Assembly (NCBI GenBank): GCA_028583605.1
Contig: CM053331.1
Span: 32,280,411 to 32,344,410, forward strand
Source: Dastarcus helophoroides
Taxonomy: Eukaryota > Arthropoda > Insecta > Coleoptera > Bothrideridae
Length of the DNA stretch: 64,000 nucleotides
Direction of reading: 5' to 3'
Shown here: piece by piece, positions 24,872 through 37,207 of the stretch
How positions within the stretch are numbered: the first letter of the stretch is position 1
How the letters are laid out: every line of letters begins with the position of its first letter
Position numbers and translations under genes: made by a program
The notes under the pieces: generated by a model
Database searches by the model: none
The model's input: only the letters and a program-made list of their open reading frames with translations
Told to the model about the DNA's origin: nothing

Positions 24872-27800
24872 CAGTGGCGTGTTCATGGAAGCTAAGGAAG
24901 CACAGCTTCTCTTACAAAATGAAAATATTCTTATTCATTTTATTTTAAAACCTCTCTTTTTACACAACAGCTGCGACCACTATTTATTGATGTTATTAAC
25001 GTTTATGATCAAAATTTAACAATTGTTCTGTAAACTAAGAAATTCAACTTATTTTTGACATAATTAATCGGAATTTATTCGTGTCGAGGAGTGTGAAACA
25101 TTGCGCATTTTATTGACAATGTCGATTTTTTTCGAAATTGTTTTTTTATTGTCGAATGTTTTTCTAATTTTAGGTTTTTTTGAATAAGTCGACTTTTTAA
25201 ACTTAAATTTATTATTAAAAACTTCGACTTCTTTGAAAATTAGACATTTCAAAATGTTACCTTTTGTAATACTTCTTTTTTTTCAAAATTTTCACTTCTT
25301 AGAATTTCCCAAATTTTTTCTGAATATGTTAACCTTTTCAAAATTTTGATTTTTTTTATGAAATTTTGTCTTTTTTTGAATCTGGTTTTTAGTGAAAGTT
25401 GCAACATTACAAAGATATTCCATTTTTTTTTCTTGAAATTCCAGTTTACTGTTTTAAAAATTTTGATCATTTTAAATCAAACTTCCAAAATATTAAAAAA
25501 GGTATATTTTTTCAATTGATACGATTCTGAAATTTTTTTTGAATTTTATGTCGTAATTTTGACTTTTTGTTTTCGATTTTTTTAAGTTGTAGCTTCTGCT
25601 GAAAATTTGAGCTTTTTTTAAAAAATTCGACTTCTTTAAAAATGTTGACTTTTTTTCAAAAAATTTAAAAAATTCTTTTTTTTTTTTCATAATTTCGAGT
25701 ATTCTGAAAATTTTGACTCTTTCTAAAAATTTCAACTTTTTTGCAAATTCAGGTAACAAAATTGACATGTTAAATTTAGACATTTTCTTGAAATTCTGAC
25801 TAAAAATTTGTACTTTTTTCGAAACATTGACCTATTTTTAATTTTCGACTTTCTGTCGAAATACGATTTTATCTCAATTAAACCTTGTTTCAAAAATAAC
25901 TGTTGGAGATTTGAACTATTTATTTGAAGTATTTAAGATTTTTCAAACCATCAACTTTTTCTCGAAAATATTTAAAAATACCTTCTCTGAAATCTTTTTA
26001 CTGAAAATCTCGACTTTTTTGGAAATAAACAAAATTGAAACTATCAAAGAATTCGGTTTTTTCTAAAATTTTGACTACAAATTTTAGAAAAAATCTCAAT
26101 TGGCTATCAAAATCTTGATTTATTTTTAAATAAAATTTACACTTTTATTCATAATTTTTAGCTAAGTTTGTTGAAAATTTCAACCATTTTGAAAATTTGT
26201 TTTTTTCTAAAATCTTCTTCTCTTCGTGACATTTTGACCACTTTTAAAAAACGTATAGTCTTTTATAAAGTTTAACTTTTTCTAGAATTTAGGATTACTT
26301 TTGGAAATATTGATTCCGAATTATTTTGAAAATTGGTTTTTTTTTTCGAAAAATTGACATTTTCCCAAACATTGGACTTTTTCTCAAAATTTTAATTTTT
26401 TTCTTAAAATGTCAATTTTTTTTCGTTTTTTTGTAATTTTTCATTATTTTTGAAAAATTCCATTTTTGTTGAAAATTTTTGTTTTCTTGAAAAAATTCGA
26501 TTTTTTTAAATTTCCATTTATTATTTAAAATTTTGACTTTTGCGACATTTCTATTTCAAAACATTTCCATTTCAAAACATACTTTTTTTCAAAATTTTGA
26601 CTTTTTCTCACAATATCGACTTTTGATTGTAAAATTCGCTTTTTTTTTGAAAATTTGGAATTTTTAAAAAGTTTTGACTGCTTTTTTTAAAATTTTCAAC
26701 TGCGTCGAAATTTTTGACGCTTGTAAAAATTTGGTTTTTTCTACGATTTAGATCTGCTATCCAAAATTTTGACTATTTTTTAAAGAATGTCAAATTTTTC
26801 TAGATTTCAGCTTTTTGTGGAAATTTCGACTTTTTAAAATATTTACTTCAAAATTTTGAGTCGTGAAAATTTGGATATTTTTTGAAAAGTTTCATTTTTT
26901 GCAAATTTCACCCTTTTTTGAAAAGTTCGAATTTTTCGGAATTTCAACTTTTTTGACCTTTTCTCTCAATATGGACTTTTTTGATTGTAAAATTCGCTTC
27001 TTTTTATTTTAAATTTCTAAAAACCTCTCACTGTTTTTTTTAAGATTTTTAATTGTGTTGAAATTTTTGACGTTTGTAAAAATTTGGTTTTTTCTACGAT
27101 TTAGGTCTGTTATCCAAAATGTTGACTATTTTTTAAAAAATGTCAAATTTTTCTAGATTTCAGCTTTTTGTGGAAATTTCGACTTTTTAAAATATTTACT
27201 TAAAAATTTTGACTCGTGAAAATTTGGACATTTTTTGAAAAGTTTCATTTTTTCCAAATTTCACCTTTTTTTGAAAAGTTCGAATTTTTAAGAATTTCAA
27301 CTTTTTTTGACCTTTTCTCTCAATATGGAATTTTTTTATTGTAAAATTCGCTTTTTATTAAATTTTGAATTTGTAAAAACTTTTGATTGATTTTCTTGAA
27401 ATTTTTATTTGTGCAGAAATTTCTGACGTTTGCGAAAATTTGGTTTTTTTCTACGATTTAGATCTGTTATCTAAAATTTTGACTATTTTTTAAAAACTGT
27501 CAATTTTTCTAGATTTCAGCTTTTTATGGAAATGTTTACTATTTTGAAATATTTACTCAAAAATTTCGACTCGTGAAAACTTGGACTTTTTTTAAAAAGT
27601 TCGAATTTTTCGAAATTTCAACTTTTTTTGACCCTTTCCCTCAATATGGACTTTTTTGATTGTAAAATTCGCTTCTTTTTAATTTTAAATTTCTAAAAAC
27701 CTTTGACTGTTTTTTTTAAGATTTTTAATTGTTGAAATTTTTGACGTTTGTAAAAGTTTGGTTTTTTCTACGATTTAGATCTGTTATCCAAAATTTTGAC

Positions 27801-30800
27801 TATTTTTTAAAGAATGTCAAATTTTTCTAGATTTCAGCTTTTTGTGGAAATTTCGACTTTTTAAAATATTTACTTAAAAATTTGGACTCGTGAAAATTTG
27901 GACATTTTTTGAAAAGTTTCATTTTTTCCAAATTTCACTTTTTTTGAAAAGTACGAATTTTTCAGAATTTCAACTTTTTTTGACCTTTTCTCTCAATATG
28001 GAATTTTTTTATTGTAAAATTCGCTTTTTGTTAAATTTTGAATTTGTAAAAACTTTTGATTGGTTTTTCTTGAAATTTTTAATTGTGAAGAAGTTTCTGA
28101 CGTTTGCGAAAATTTGGTTTTTTTCTACGATTTAGATCTATTATCTAAAATTTTGACTATTTTTTAAAAAATGTCAATTTTTTCAGATTTCAGATTTTTA
28201 TGGAAATGTTTACTATTTTGAAATATTTACTTAAAAATTTCGACTCGTGAAAACTTGGACTTTTTTCAAAAAGTTCGAATTTTTCGAAATTTCAACTTTT
28301 TTTGACCCTTTCCCTCAATATGAACTTTTTTGTTTGTAAAATTCGCTTCTTTTTAATTTTAAATTTCTAAAAACCTTTGACTGCTTTTTTTAAGATTTTT
28401 AATTGTGTTGAAATTTTTGACATTTGCGAAAATTTGGTTTTTTCTACAATTTAGATCTGTTATCTAAAATTTTGACTATTTTGTAAAAAATGTCAATTTT
28501 TTCTAGATTTCAGCATTCTGTAAAAATTTCGACTTTTTTGAAATATTTACATAAAAATTTCGACTTTCGTGAAAATTTAGACTTTTTTTTGAAAAGTCTA
28601 AATTTTTAGAAATTTCAACTTTTTTTTGACCCTTTTTCTCAATATGGACCTTTTTTATTGTAAATTTCGCTTTTTTTAAATTTTAATTTTTTAAACACTG
28701 ATGACTGATTTTTTTTGAGATTTTTAATTGTGTTGGAATTTTTCTACGATTTAGATCTGTTATCCAAAATTTTGACTATTTTTTAAAAAAATGTCAATTT
28801 TTTCTAGATTTCAGCTTTTTGTGGAAATTTCGGCTTTTTTGAAATATTTACCAAAAATTTCGACTTTCCTGAAAATTTGGACTTTTTTCGAAAGGTTCGA
28901 ATTTTTCGAAATTGCAAGTTTTTTTGACATTTTCTCTCAATATGAACTTTTTTGATTGTAAAATCGCTTTTCTTTTATTTTGAATTTTTAAAAACTTTTG
29001 ACTGGTTTTTTTTTGAGATTTTCAATTGTTGAAATTTCTGACCTTTGCGAAAATTTGGTTTTTTCTACGATTTAGATCTGTTATCCAAAATTTTGGCTAT
29101 TTTTTAGGAAATGTCAATTTTTTCTAATTTTAGCTTTTTTTAGAAATTTCGACTTTTTTGAAATATTGACTTAAAAATTTTGATCTTTGTGAAAGTTTGG
29201 ACTTTTTTTAAAAACTTTGAATTTTTCGAAATTTCATCTTTTTCTCAAAATTTCCACGCTTAAGTATAATTTTTTGTTTTGAAAATTTCTACTTTTCGAA
29301 AAATCGATACTTTTTTGAAAATTTCGACTTTTTTGTAAATTTCAATTTTTTTTTAAAATGCGTTTTCTGTTGAAAACTTGAACTTTTTTTAAAAGATCTT
29401 TTTTTAAAAATGTTCTTTTTTTTGAAAATTTTAAATATTCTAAAAATTTGACTTCGTAAAAAATTTCAACTTTTTTGTAAATTCAGGTAGATTGAGACAT
29501 TTTTTGATATTCCGACTGAAAATTTGTACTTTCTTCGAAATATTGACCTATTTTTAATTTTTGACTTTCTCTCCAAATACGATTTTATCTAAATCAAACC
29601 TTTTTTTTAAATAACTGTTGGATATTTGAACTATTTATTTTTTCACAATATCGACTTTTTGATAGTAAAATTCGCTGTTTTTTTTAAATTTAGAGTTTTT
29701 AAAAACTTTTGCTGTTTTCCTTGAGATTTTTATTTGTGTTGAAATTTTTGATCTTATGAAAATTTGAGTTTTTCTACAATTTAGATCTTTTATCCAAAAT
29801 TTTTAGTATTTTTTTAAATAATGTCCATTTTTTCTAAATATGGGCTTTTTATGGAAATTTAGACTTTTTTGAAATATTGACTTAAAAGTTTCGCTCTTTA
29901 AGAAAATATGGATTTTTTTGAAAATTTCGAATTTTTGGATATTTCAAATTTTTTTAAATTTTTTTCTCAATATCGACTTTTGATAGTAAAATTCGCATTT
30001 TTTTGAAACTCTAAGATTTTTAAAAAGTTTCGACTAATTTTTTTGAGATTTTTTATGTTGTTGAAGTTTTTGACGTTTGTGAAAAATTGATTTTTTTCTA
30101 CAATTTAGATTTTTTATCCATAATTTTTTTTTAAAATGTGTATTTTTTCTAGATGTCATCTTTGTATGGAAGTTTGGGCTTTTTAGAAATATTGACTTGA
30201 AAATTTCGACCTTTGTAAAAATTTGGACTTTTTTTTAAATGTTTGAATTTTTGGAAATTTCAACTTTTGATTTTTTTTTTACAATATCGATATTTGATAG
30301 AAAAATTCGCTTTTTTTGAAAATTTAGGATTTTTAAAAAGTTTCGATTTTTCTTTTGAGCTTTTAATTACGTTGAAATGTTTGACGTTTGTCAAAATTTG
30401 ATTTTTTCTACAATTTGGATCTTTTATCCAAAATTTTCACTATTTCTTAAAAATGTCTATTTTTTCTAAATGTCAGCTTTTTATGGAAATGTAGACTTTT
30501 TTAAATTTTGACTTAAAAATTCCTACCTTTTTCAAAATTTGGACTTTCTGTTGAAAAGTTCGAGTTTATCGAAAATTCAACTTTTTCTTAAAATTTCGAC
30601 GTTTAAGTATAATTCTTTTGAAAAATTCTACTTTCTCGGAAAATTGATACTCTTTGAAAATTTGGACTTGTCACAGTTGTCACTTGAAAGTTTGGACGTA
30701 TTTTCGAAATATCAGCTTTTTCTGGAGATTTTGAACTCTTTTAAAAAATTTAAATTTTTAAAAATTTAGACATTTTAAAATGTTGAATTTTTGACATCTT

Positions 30801-31339
30801 TTTTTTGCAATTTCGGTTTTTTAGAAATTCTGGTTTTTTGATAATTTGAACTTTTTTGAAACTTTCGACTTTCTCAAACAATATATTTACATTTTCTTAT
30901 AATTTCGATTTTCTTTAAATGTTGAAGTTTCAAAGAAAATCTCACATAAAAAGTATATTCTTGGTTAAGTTTCCATTTATAATATTTTAAAATAAATTTT
31001 GAGTTTAAACTTGAAATTTTTGTTCTCTTTTAACTAAGAATTTTAATTTGAAATTTTGAGTAAAAATCCAAATGGACTTTTTTTTTTAATATCTTCTTGA
31101 AATTTGAATTTTGTTTTAAAATTTTGATTCTCCACATTTCGTTGTTGTTTTAGTCGTTAATAATGTTTAATAGTTATGAATTTCGACATTTTGCCTAATT
31201 GAAACACGAGGAAAAGAAATATTACTTTTTGAATGCTAATGCATTTAAAATGTAATCAGTTGAAAGCAAAATTCTAATAAATCTTTTAAAAGCGTTTTCG
31301 GCCAGCTTCCCAATTCGTAAAAGTTAGGATACGTCACTG
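24872..31339. mobile_element. Candidate hAT-like element filled with satellite DNA
   Basis: The left end reads CAGTGGCGTGTTC and the right end, on the minus strand, CAGTGACGTATCC (10 of 13 match). CAGTGGCGTA-type ends are typical of hAT transposons. The flanking 8 bp are CTTTGAAA (24864-24871) and CTTCGAAC (31340-31347), 6 of 8 identical, as expected for an old 8-bp target-site duplication. There is no transposase; the 6.5-kb interior is T-rich tandem repeat. The imperfect ends leave room for coincidence. Confidence 0.5.
26580..30560. repeat. Higher-order tandem repeat, monomers 300-357 bp, 11 or more copies
   Basis: The phrase CTACGATTTAGATCTGTTAT starts at 26741, 27094, 27451, 27768, 28125, 28444, 28744, 29065, 29774, 30098 and 30408 (with variants). 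The spacings are 353, 357, 317, 357, 319, 300, 321, 709, 324 and 310. The run 357/317/357/319 shows a duplicated dimer of about 675 bp (27094-27768 against 27768-28444). Divergence rises to the right. Confidence 0.85.
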
Positions 31340-31347
31340 CTTCGAAC

Positions 31348-33632
31348 TATGTGATGTAAGATACCTAAAAGGGTGGGTCCTAAGCTACAAAGCATCCTCT
31401 TGGCTACTTTGGTCACTGTTTTTAGTTTTCAGATCTTTAGTTCAACATTTTTTTTAACAGTTCTTGGGAAATCATAAGAAATTCATTGGCAAGGTAAATT
31501 TTAAAAAAATTCTTTGCTCTTAGAAGGTCTTTAATACATTTTTTTCAATGATCTCATCACAAACCCCTTCTAGGTAATTTAATCCTCTAATTTGGCCAGT
31601 TTTCACGCCCTCTATGATGGTTATTGGCCAAGTTATCGTCATCTAAAGAAAAAAAATCAATTTCTAACTTTGATAATCAATAACTGGGGACATAAAGATG
31701 GGACAGAAAATGGACGTAGAGCTTGCAACTTGTTACGAAGAATTTCACATTGTTTGACAATTTTGACTTTTTTCGAAATTTTAAAAGAAATGAGTTTTGT
31801 TATAGTAAAAATGTTAACCGTTTTTCAAAATTGCGACGTTTTATCGAAATATTGGCTTTTATTAAAAATAAAGTTAGAAAAAAAGACAGATACTTTCTAG
31901 ATCTTTGAAAACGTGTTGAAATTCCAAACTTCAGATAGTTTCGACAAAATAGTTGGACTACTAAAAAATATAAAAATACCCACATATTAACAAAAAAAAT
32001 CGAAAATCTGAAATTGTTGAAGAAATTGTTAAAAAAAATGTGACTGCCTTCGTGTTACTGAACACATGACGGATGCAAGGACGTTGCTTTTAATTTTTCT
32101 TTTTTCTTAGCTAACCCAAGCCTTCAAAAGCACATTTTTGCCCATCTTCCGCTTAATTTTTACGAAAGAGATTATTTATAGGTGGGCTTAATGCACCTCG
32201 AAAATACGGAGTCAAGCCTCCATAACTTAAATATATCATTAATTAAAACGTACCCGGCGCGCTCGGCAACGACCGCAAAATACAGTCACCCGAATGTAGG
32301 CTGGGATATTGCATTTCACGGGAATACAGTGGGAACTTACTTTTATAACTTTAACCAGCGTTGGCGGCTTAGTTACTGAGACTTTCGTGGCGCACTAAAT
32401 CAGCTTAAACTAGTTAAATTTTCCTCGGAACATAGAATCCCAGTTTTATTTTTAGATTGCGAGCTTTGCGGGTGTTTGTTGCGCCTGAGACTCATTGTCG
32501 AAGAAAAAAGAACAACATTAAACTTGCAGAATTTTATCCCAATTTTCTCTGCTCATTATCGATATTTTTATAATAAAAAGTTTCTTAAGCGAAGATTTTT
32601 TAGATAAAAAGCTGATTGTAATTGTTGTTTCTATCGTTATAAATTTTATTAGAATAACAGTTTCTTGCTTTTGGAAATAATTGATCAAACTGTTTAATTT
32701 ATATTAAAGTTGATTGCATATTTTTGAATTATTGATCAGTCGAGACTTTCTCTGCGTGAATTGTAATCGTAAGAACTTTTGACATCTTCAGCACCTTAAA
32801 TAAAATTATATTGGAGACGCATTTATGGAAAAGACTTAGCTAGCAATGTTGAAATAGTAACAGTAAAAAAATCCATCTTTGATAACGTTTCTATTGGTGC
32901 GAGGCAAATTGTTAAATATTTATGCCACTTAAATCTCAGCCAAAATTTTTATGCAATCTGTGTTTGTTTACAGAGCAATCAATTTCAGGCATCCGGTAGA
33001 TTACATTTGTTAATTGGTAATCACGGATAAAGTGCTTGGTCTCTTCACTTAATAATATTGCCTTTAATTTACCGAGAGCTCTCGTTGGAGCTCAGTTAAA
33101 ATGTTAGTTAACGTCCTTCTTTCCATTTCCCCCAAATTGTAAAATAAATTGCTTCGGCTGTTATTTACTTTGAGAAACGTTATTATTTACTGAGAGTAAA
33201 CTCAGATTTTAGATACATTTTACCTTGCCGTAGTCGCCTTTCAGTTTACGTAGGATAAGATTTTGTTGGTAACGATTTAGTGGAGACCCACTTCTGAAAC
33301 CTACTTACAAAAAGTAAAGTTGAACATAAAAAAGAGAAATCTTCCTAAATTACAAGATTTTTAAATTTAATTTTCTTTCTAAGAAAAATTATAATAAGTA
33401 GATTGCAATCTTCTAGGCTTTTACTTTCTCCTTTCTTATTTATGAGAATGTTTGCCACTGTCATAGTGTGGCGTTAAAAAAGTAACTAGTTCATACCAAG
33501 CAAATTTTGAATCCTTGACAAAATTTCCTACAATCATTCTAGAATCAGCATTGTATAGATTTAAATTTCAAATTTTTTTCTGGAATTGCGTCATTTTTTT
33601 CTCAAAGTTAAAATATGAAATTATCAATTTTT
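31348..33632. other. Single-copy-looking region, no gene recognised
   Basis: Non-repetitive sequence up to the gypsy LTR. Open frames at 31592-31900 and 32182-32379 show no known domain. The stretch 32170-32400 is less AT-rich than its surroundings and could be an exon or a regulatory element, but I have no evidence for either. Confidence 0.4.
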
Positions 33633-33976
33633 TGTTGCGCGTCATCGGTTCGAAAATTAATACTTTGTAAATTGTAACCACTTTATTTCCAAACTGATTC
33701 CGGAACACTACAAATATAATTCACTAAGTGAACAACTGACTAATTAACTCACTAGCACTGTTTAATTAACTAACTCATTGACTAACTGAGGGAAAGACGA
33801 CCAGGTATTTATAGATACCGTTCCGGTTTCTAGACTGATCTCCATGCAGGTAAGATTATCGCTTGAGGAAATTTCTGGAGCGCTTATCTGTCGCTTAAGT
33901 TATTATCGCAGCTACTTCCCATTATCAAATTTTCTAGAAAATTCCTTAATAAATTTTTTAATTACATTTTATTACA
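33633..33976 (-). repeat. 3' LTR of the gypsy element
   Basis: On the plus strand it runs from TGTTGCGCG to ATTACA, that is TG...CA ends. It aligns along its length with 49167-49520. Shared blocks include ATCGGTTCGAAAATTAATAC and AACCACTTTATTTCCAAACT. Confidence 0.9.
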
Positions 33977-33985
33977 CAGTCCCTG

Positions 33986-35034
33986 TTAAGACTGATCTTT
34001 CAAATCAGTCATTTTGCCACTATATTTGCACAGACTGTTGAGATGTAGTACTTTGATCTTGGTCCTGGGGCTCCGCTGGATCCTGCATACCAAGACGTTG
34101 ATCCTCTTCAGCACTTTGTACGGCCCTTCCCAAGATAGCGTAAACTTCGGCGAAACTCCTTTCCTCCGCTGAGGGTTGTAGAGCCATACCAATTTACCCT
34201 CGCTGAAATTACCATGGTTGGCGTTTACGTCATATCTTGTCTTCATCCGGTCCGTCGCCAAGTTAATCTTCGTCCGCACCAAGGCATGCCTCTCCAATAT
34301 CGCTTCCCTCAAGACGTCTATAAAACCCATCGTCTCCGTTGAGGTCTTCCTTGGTGATCCAAACACCAAGGCACGCGGAAGCCGCAGTTTCTTCCCAAAG
34401 ATCACTTTTGCCGAAGTCTGACCTAAAGTTTCATGAGTTGCCGCACGATAGACCACTAGAAACAGCGGTAGTTCTCGGTCCCAGTCTGTCTGAGGCTTGG
34501 AAACGACTTTCAAAAGATGTTCCTCTAGGATCCTATTAAATCTTTTCACCATTTTATCAGACTGTGAATGAAGAGGTGTCGTACGAGTTTTCTTTATTCC
34601 AAGAAGGCGACACACTTCTTGACAGACCCCCGATTCGAAGTTCCTTCCTTGGTCCAAGTATAGTTCCGAGGGAACATCAAATCGACAGATAAAGTTGTCC
34701 ATAAGAACCCTTGCGGCTGTGGTTGCTTCTTGATTCGGAATGGCATAAGCTTCAGGCCATTTTCGGAAATATGGTTACCAGAATGTACTTGTTTCCATCG
34801 TCTGATGCTGGAAATGGTCCCGCCACATCGATTGCAATTCTCTCAAATGAAGCTTCCACATTATACTGCTTTAAGGTTCCTTTGGTTCTTATAAGAGGAC
34901 CTTTGTATGCAGCGCAGGTGACACACTTTCGACACCATCGCTCGACGTCCTCCCTGCAGTTAAACCAGTAAAACCGATTCCAAATTTTCTCCAGGGTCTT
35001 ATTCATCCCTAGATATTCACTATGGATCCCGTTG
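33986..35034 (-). pseudogene. Gypsy integrase, frameshifted and catalytically altered
   Basis: The zinc-binding region ends in WCRKCVTC and is followed by the first catalytic Asp (AIDVAGPF). After a frameshift near 34765 the second frame (34702-33986) holds the second Asp (LYLDQGRNFES), but at the position of the catalytic Glu it reads MVKRFN, with Lys (about 34546). The two His normally found in the zinc finger appear as Tyr, one on each side of the Mutator-like insertion. A C-terminal domain (KLVWLYNPQRRKG) follows. The element would insert new copies through this enzyme; here it must be inactive. Confidence 0.9.
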
Positions 35035-36279
35035 GCGTATTGGATTTGCCTCTGGACTACAGAACCGGGCATGAAACAAGCGTTCCAATTGGTAGGTTTT
35101 GACGTCATGATTGAGTGTTTAATTTACGCCCATTTCTTACATATTCTCGACCGTACCTAATTCCTAGTTAAATGTAAATATTGCAGATTTGATAACTGCG
35201 TTGTGTAGTAGTTATCTTATTGGAAGAAATTGTAGCTTCAATATCACTTTATAAACTAGTGGTATTTAATTTTTATACTTTTCATATGATGCGTCTGCAT
35301 CATAAAACTTATGGTATGGTTTTTTAGTATTGCTTTTTTTCCCTAGGTGTGGCAAAGGGTAAATAAAAAATGTTATTTATTCGGTAGAAAAATGAATAAA
35401 ATAATGTAAATTCATTTTATAGAAAATTTAAATCAATACAGCTTTTTAATATTTTGAATTTGTTAAAAATAAAGCTAAAAAAAAGATGGTATCCATTCAG
35501 AAAACTAACTCTGTAAATAAACTGCAAACATCAGAACGTGTCACCTACGAGAATTAGCGTGATGGTAACGCAAACCATTAGTTTTTCCCCTATCAAAAGT
35601 CGCTCAAAACACCTAAAGAACTTTTCACTTCAACTATAAAATAAAAACGTATGAGGATTGTAAAGACCACTTTTAATAATCCAATTCGTGTTAGTAATTT
35701 CGCTATATTCCTGCAGCCACATCTTTGCAACATTTTTCAAATTTATGCCAAGACGAATTTGAAAAGATTGTTCAGAAATTGCAATTTCTTTCAACTTAAA
35801 ATTAGTTGGGAACCACATATTATTTTTTTTATTGTATAATATAAATACACACAATCCACTGTTAGGTATATTAATTTGTAAATCACACACTTCTTTTAAA
35901 TTATGCATTAATATGCGTTAGTTTTTTGAATCTGGCCCATTTAACAAACGAAAATTTACAAAGTCCTATTTAAAATGTATTCCAATAACAGCTATTTAAA
36001 CCAACAATCCGAAAGTTGAATCCGACCTGCACATAATTACTGCCTAAATAAATAAAAAACATCAATAACAAAACTAAAATATTATTAATAAAATAATACG
36101 TATATCAATAGTAATATGTTGTCTCAACTGTAAATTGTATTTTACTCCAACGCGTTTGCGTGCATGATCATGATGTCAGAACCAACCAACTGGAACACAT
36201 ACATCTTGCCTGGTTCTGTAGTCCAGAGGCAAATCCAATACGCCGTTGGTTCTGTAGTCCAGAGGCAAATCCAATACGC
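35035..36279. mobile_element. Non-autonomous Mutator-like element, 9-bp TSD
   Basis: ATCCCGTTG is present at 35026-35034 and again at 36280-36288, and only one copy is expected in the gypsy gene. The ends are inverted repeats starting GCGTATTGGATTTGCC and ACTACAGAACC, recognisable over about 90 bp. The right tip is duplicated in tandem (about 36 bp, ending near 36243 and at 36279). The interior is AT-rich with no transposase; the open frames at 35630-35908 and 36142-36423 are not recognisable. A 9-bp duplication points to the Mutator superfamily; that class assignment is inference. Confidence 0.8.
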
Positions 36280-36288
36280 ATCCCGTTG

Positions 36289-36951
36289 TACACCTTCCAC
36301 AAAACCAGTGGAATCTTCTCCTGAGGCACCATCAACTGCAAGTTGACACGCTTTGCATCCGCGCTTTCCCATGCCCTTTTCAGCGCCCCGTTCTCTACCT
36401 GGAGGGATTTTCATTGGGCCCACAAATTCTTAAGAGGTGGACTTCTGTCGGAAACTTTTTTTCATTCAGGTCTATCTCCCGCTTCGTTCAGCGATCAGCG
36501 TCGCTCTTCTGTAGCTCCCAAAGAACTTCAACAGTCCATCAATCTTCTGGCTGGACAGACGTGACCCTTATATACAACATGACCTCATGCTCCTCAACTC
36601 ATCTGCAGTGTTTGCAATCCCCACAAGGTCTTCCCGATAAAGCTTCAGCGTTGTTATGCTGTCGATCCGATAAATAATGCACCTTAAAGTAATACTGTTG
36701 AAGCCTCTCTAACCATTTAGCCGTCTGTCTCTCCGCGTTCTTTATTCGAAGAAACTAAAAAGGCGCCGAATAATAAGTCCATACAATTACTTGTGGAAGT
36801 GTTCCACGGCCTTTATTATTACAAGAAGTTCCTTCCTCTTCCTGGTCCTCGCAAGCTTCGTCAGGATCCTGCTGTAATATTCGATGACTCTTTCTTCATC
36901 GCCTTGAACTTGGGACAGTACAGTCCCAATGTGGACGTTGCTGGCATCTGT
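36289..36951 (-). pseudogene. Gypsy RNase H and linker to integrase, decayed
   Basis: Reading the minus strand from 36951 gives TDASNVHIGTVLSQV, the start of a Ty3/gypsy RNase H domain with its catalytic Asp, then a YYSRILTKLART segment. Several stops and frame changes follow, then a CGDCKHC motif typical of the linker before integrase. It is cut by the P-type element on one side and the Mutator-like element on the other. Confidence 0.85.
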
Positions 36952-37207
36952 GTCTAACCAGCATCACCTAGATGAGAAGACCAAGGTGCTCTGACGTCAG
37001 CAAACCCTTAACCGGGACCGTTGATTGATATTTATGTATTCAATCAACGCCGCGACCCAAGTAATAAACTCACGAGCAGCAGGTGATTGAACTAGTCTTT
37101 GCAAGTCATTGTAAAGCTTCATTTCGCCTGAAATATTAAATATGTGTTGTGTTTTATAAAGTTTTCAGTTTTTGAAAACTATAATATTCGACACAGTGTC
37201 AGTGAAA

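Noticed and set aside
25064..30769. Several 60-100 residue open frames in the T-rich block
   Set aside because: Only Lys/Phe/Ile/Leu-rich translations of repeat DNA, with no start context or domain.
34218..34971. Plus-strand frames across the integrase
   Set aside because: Antisense shadows; the minus strand carries the integrase motifs.
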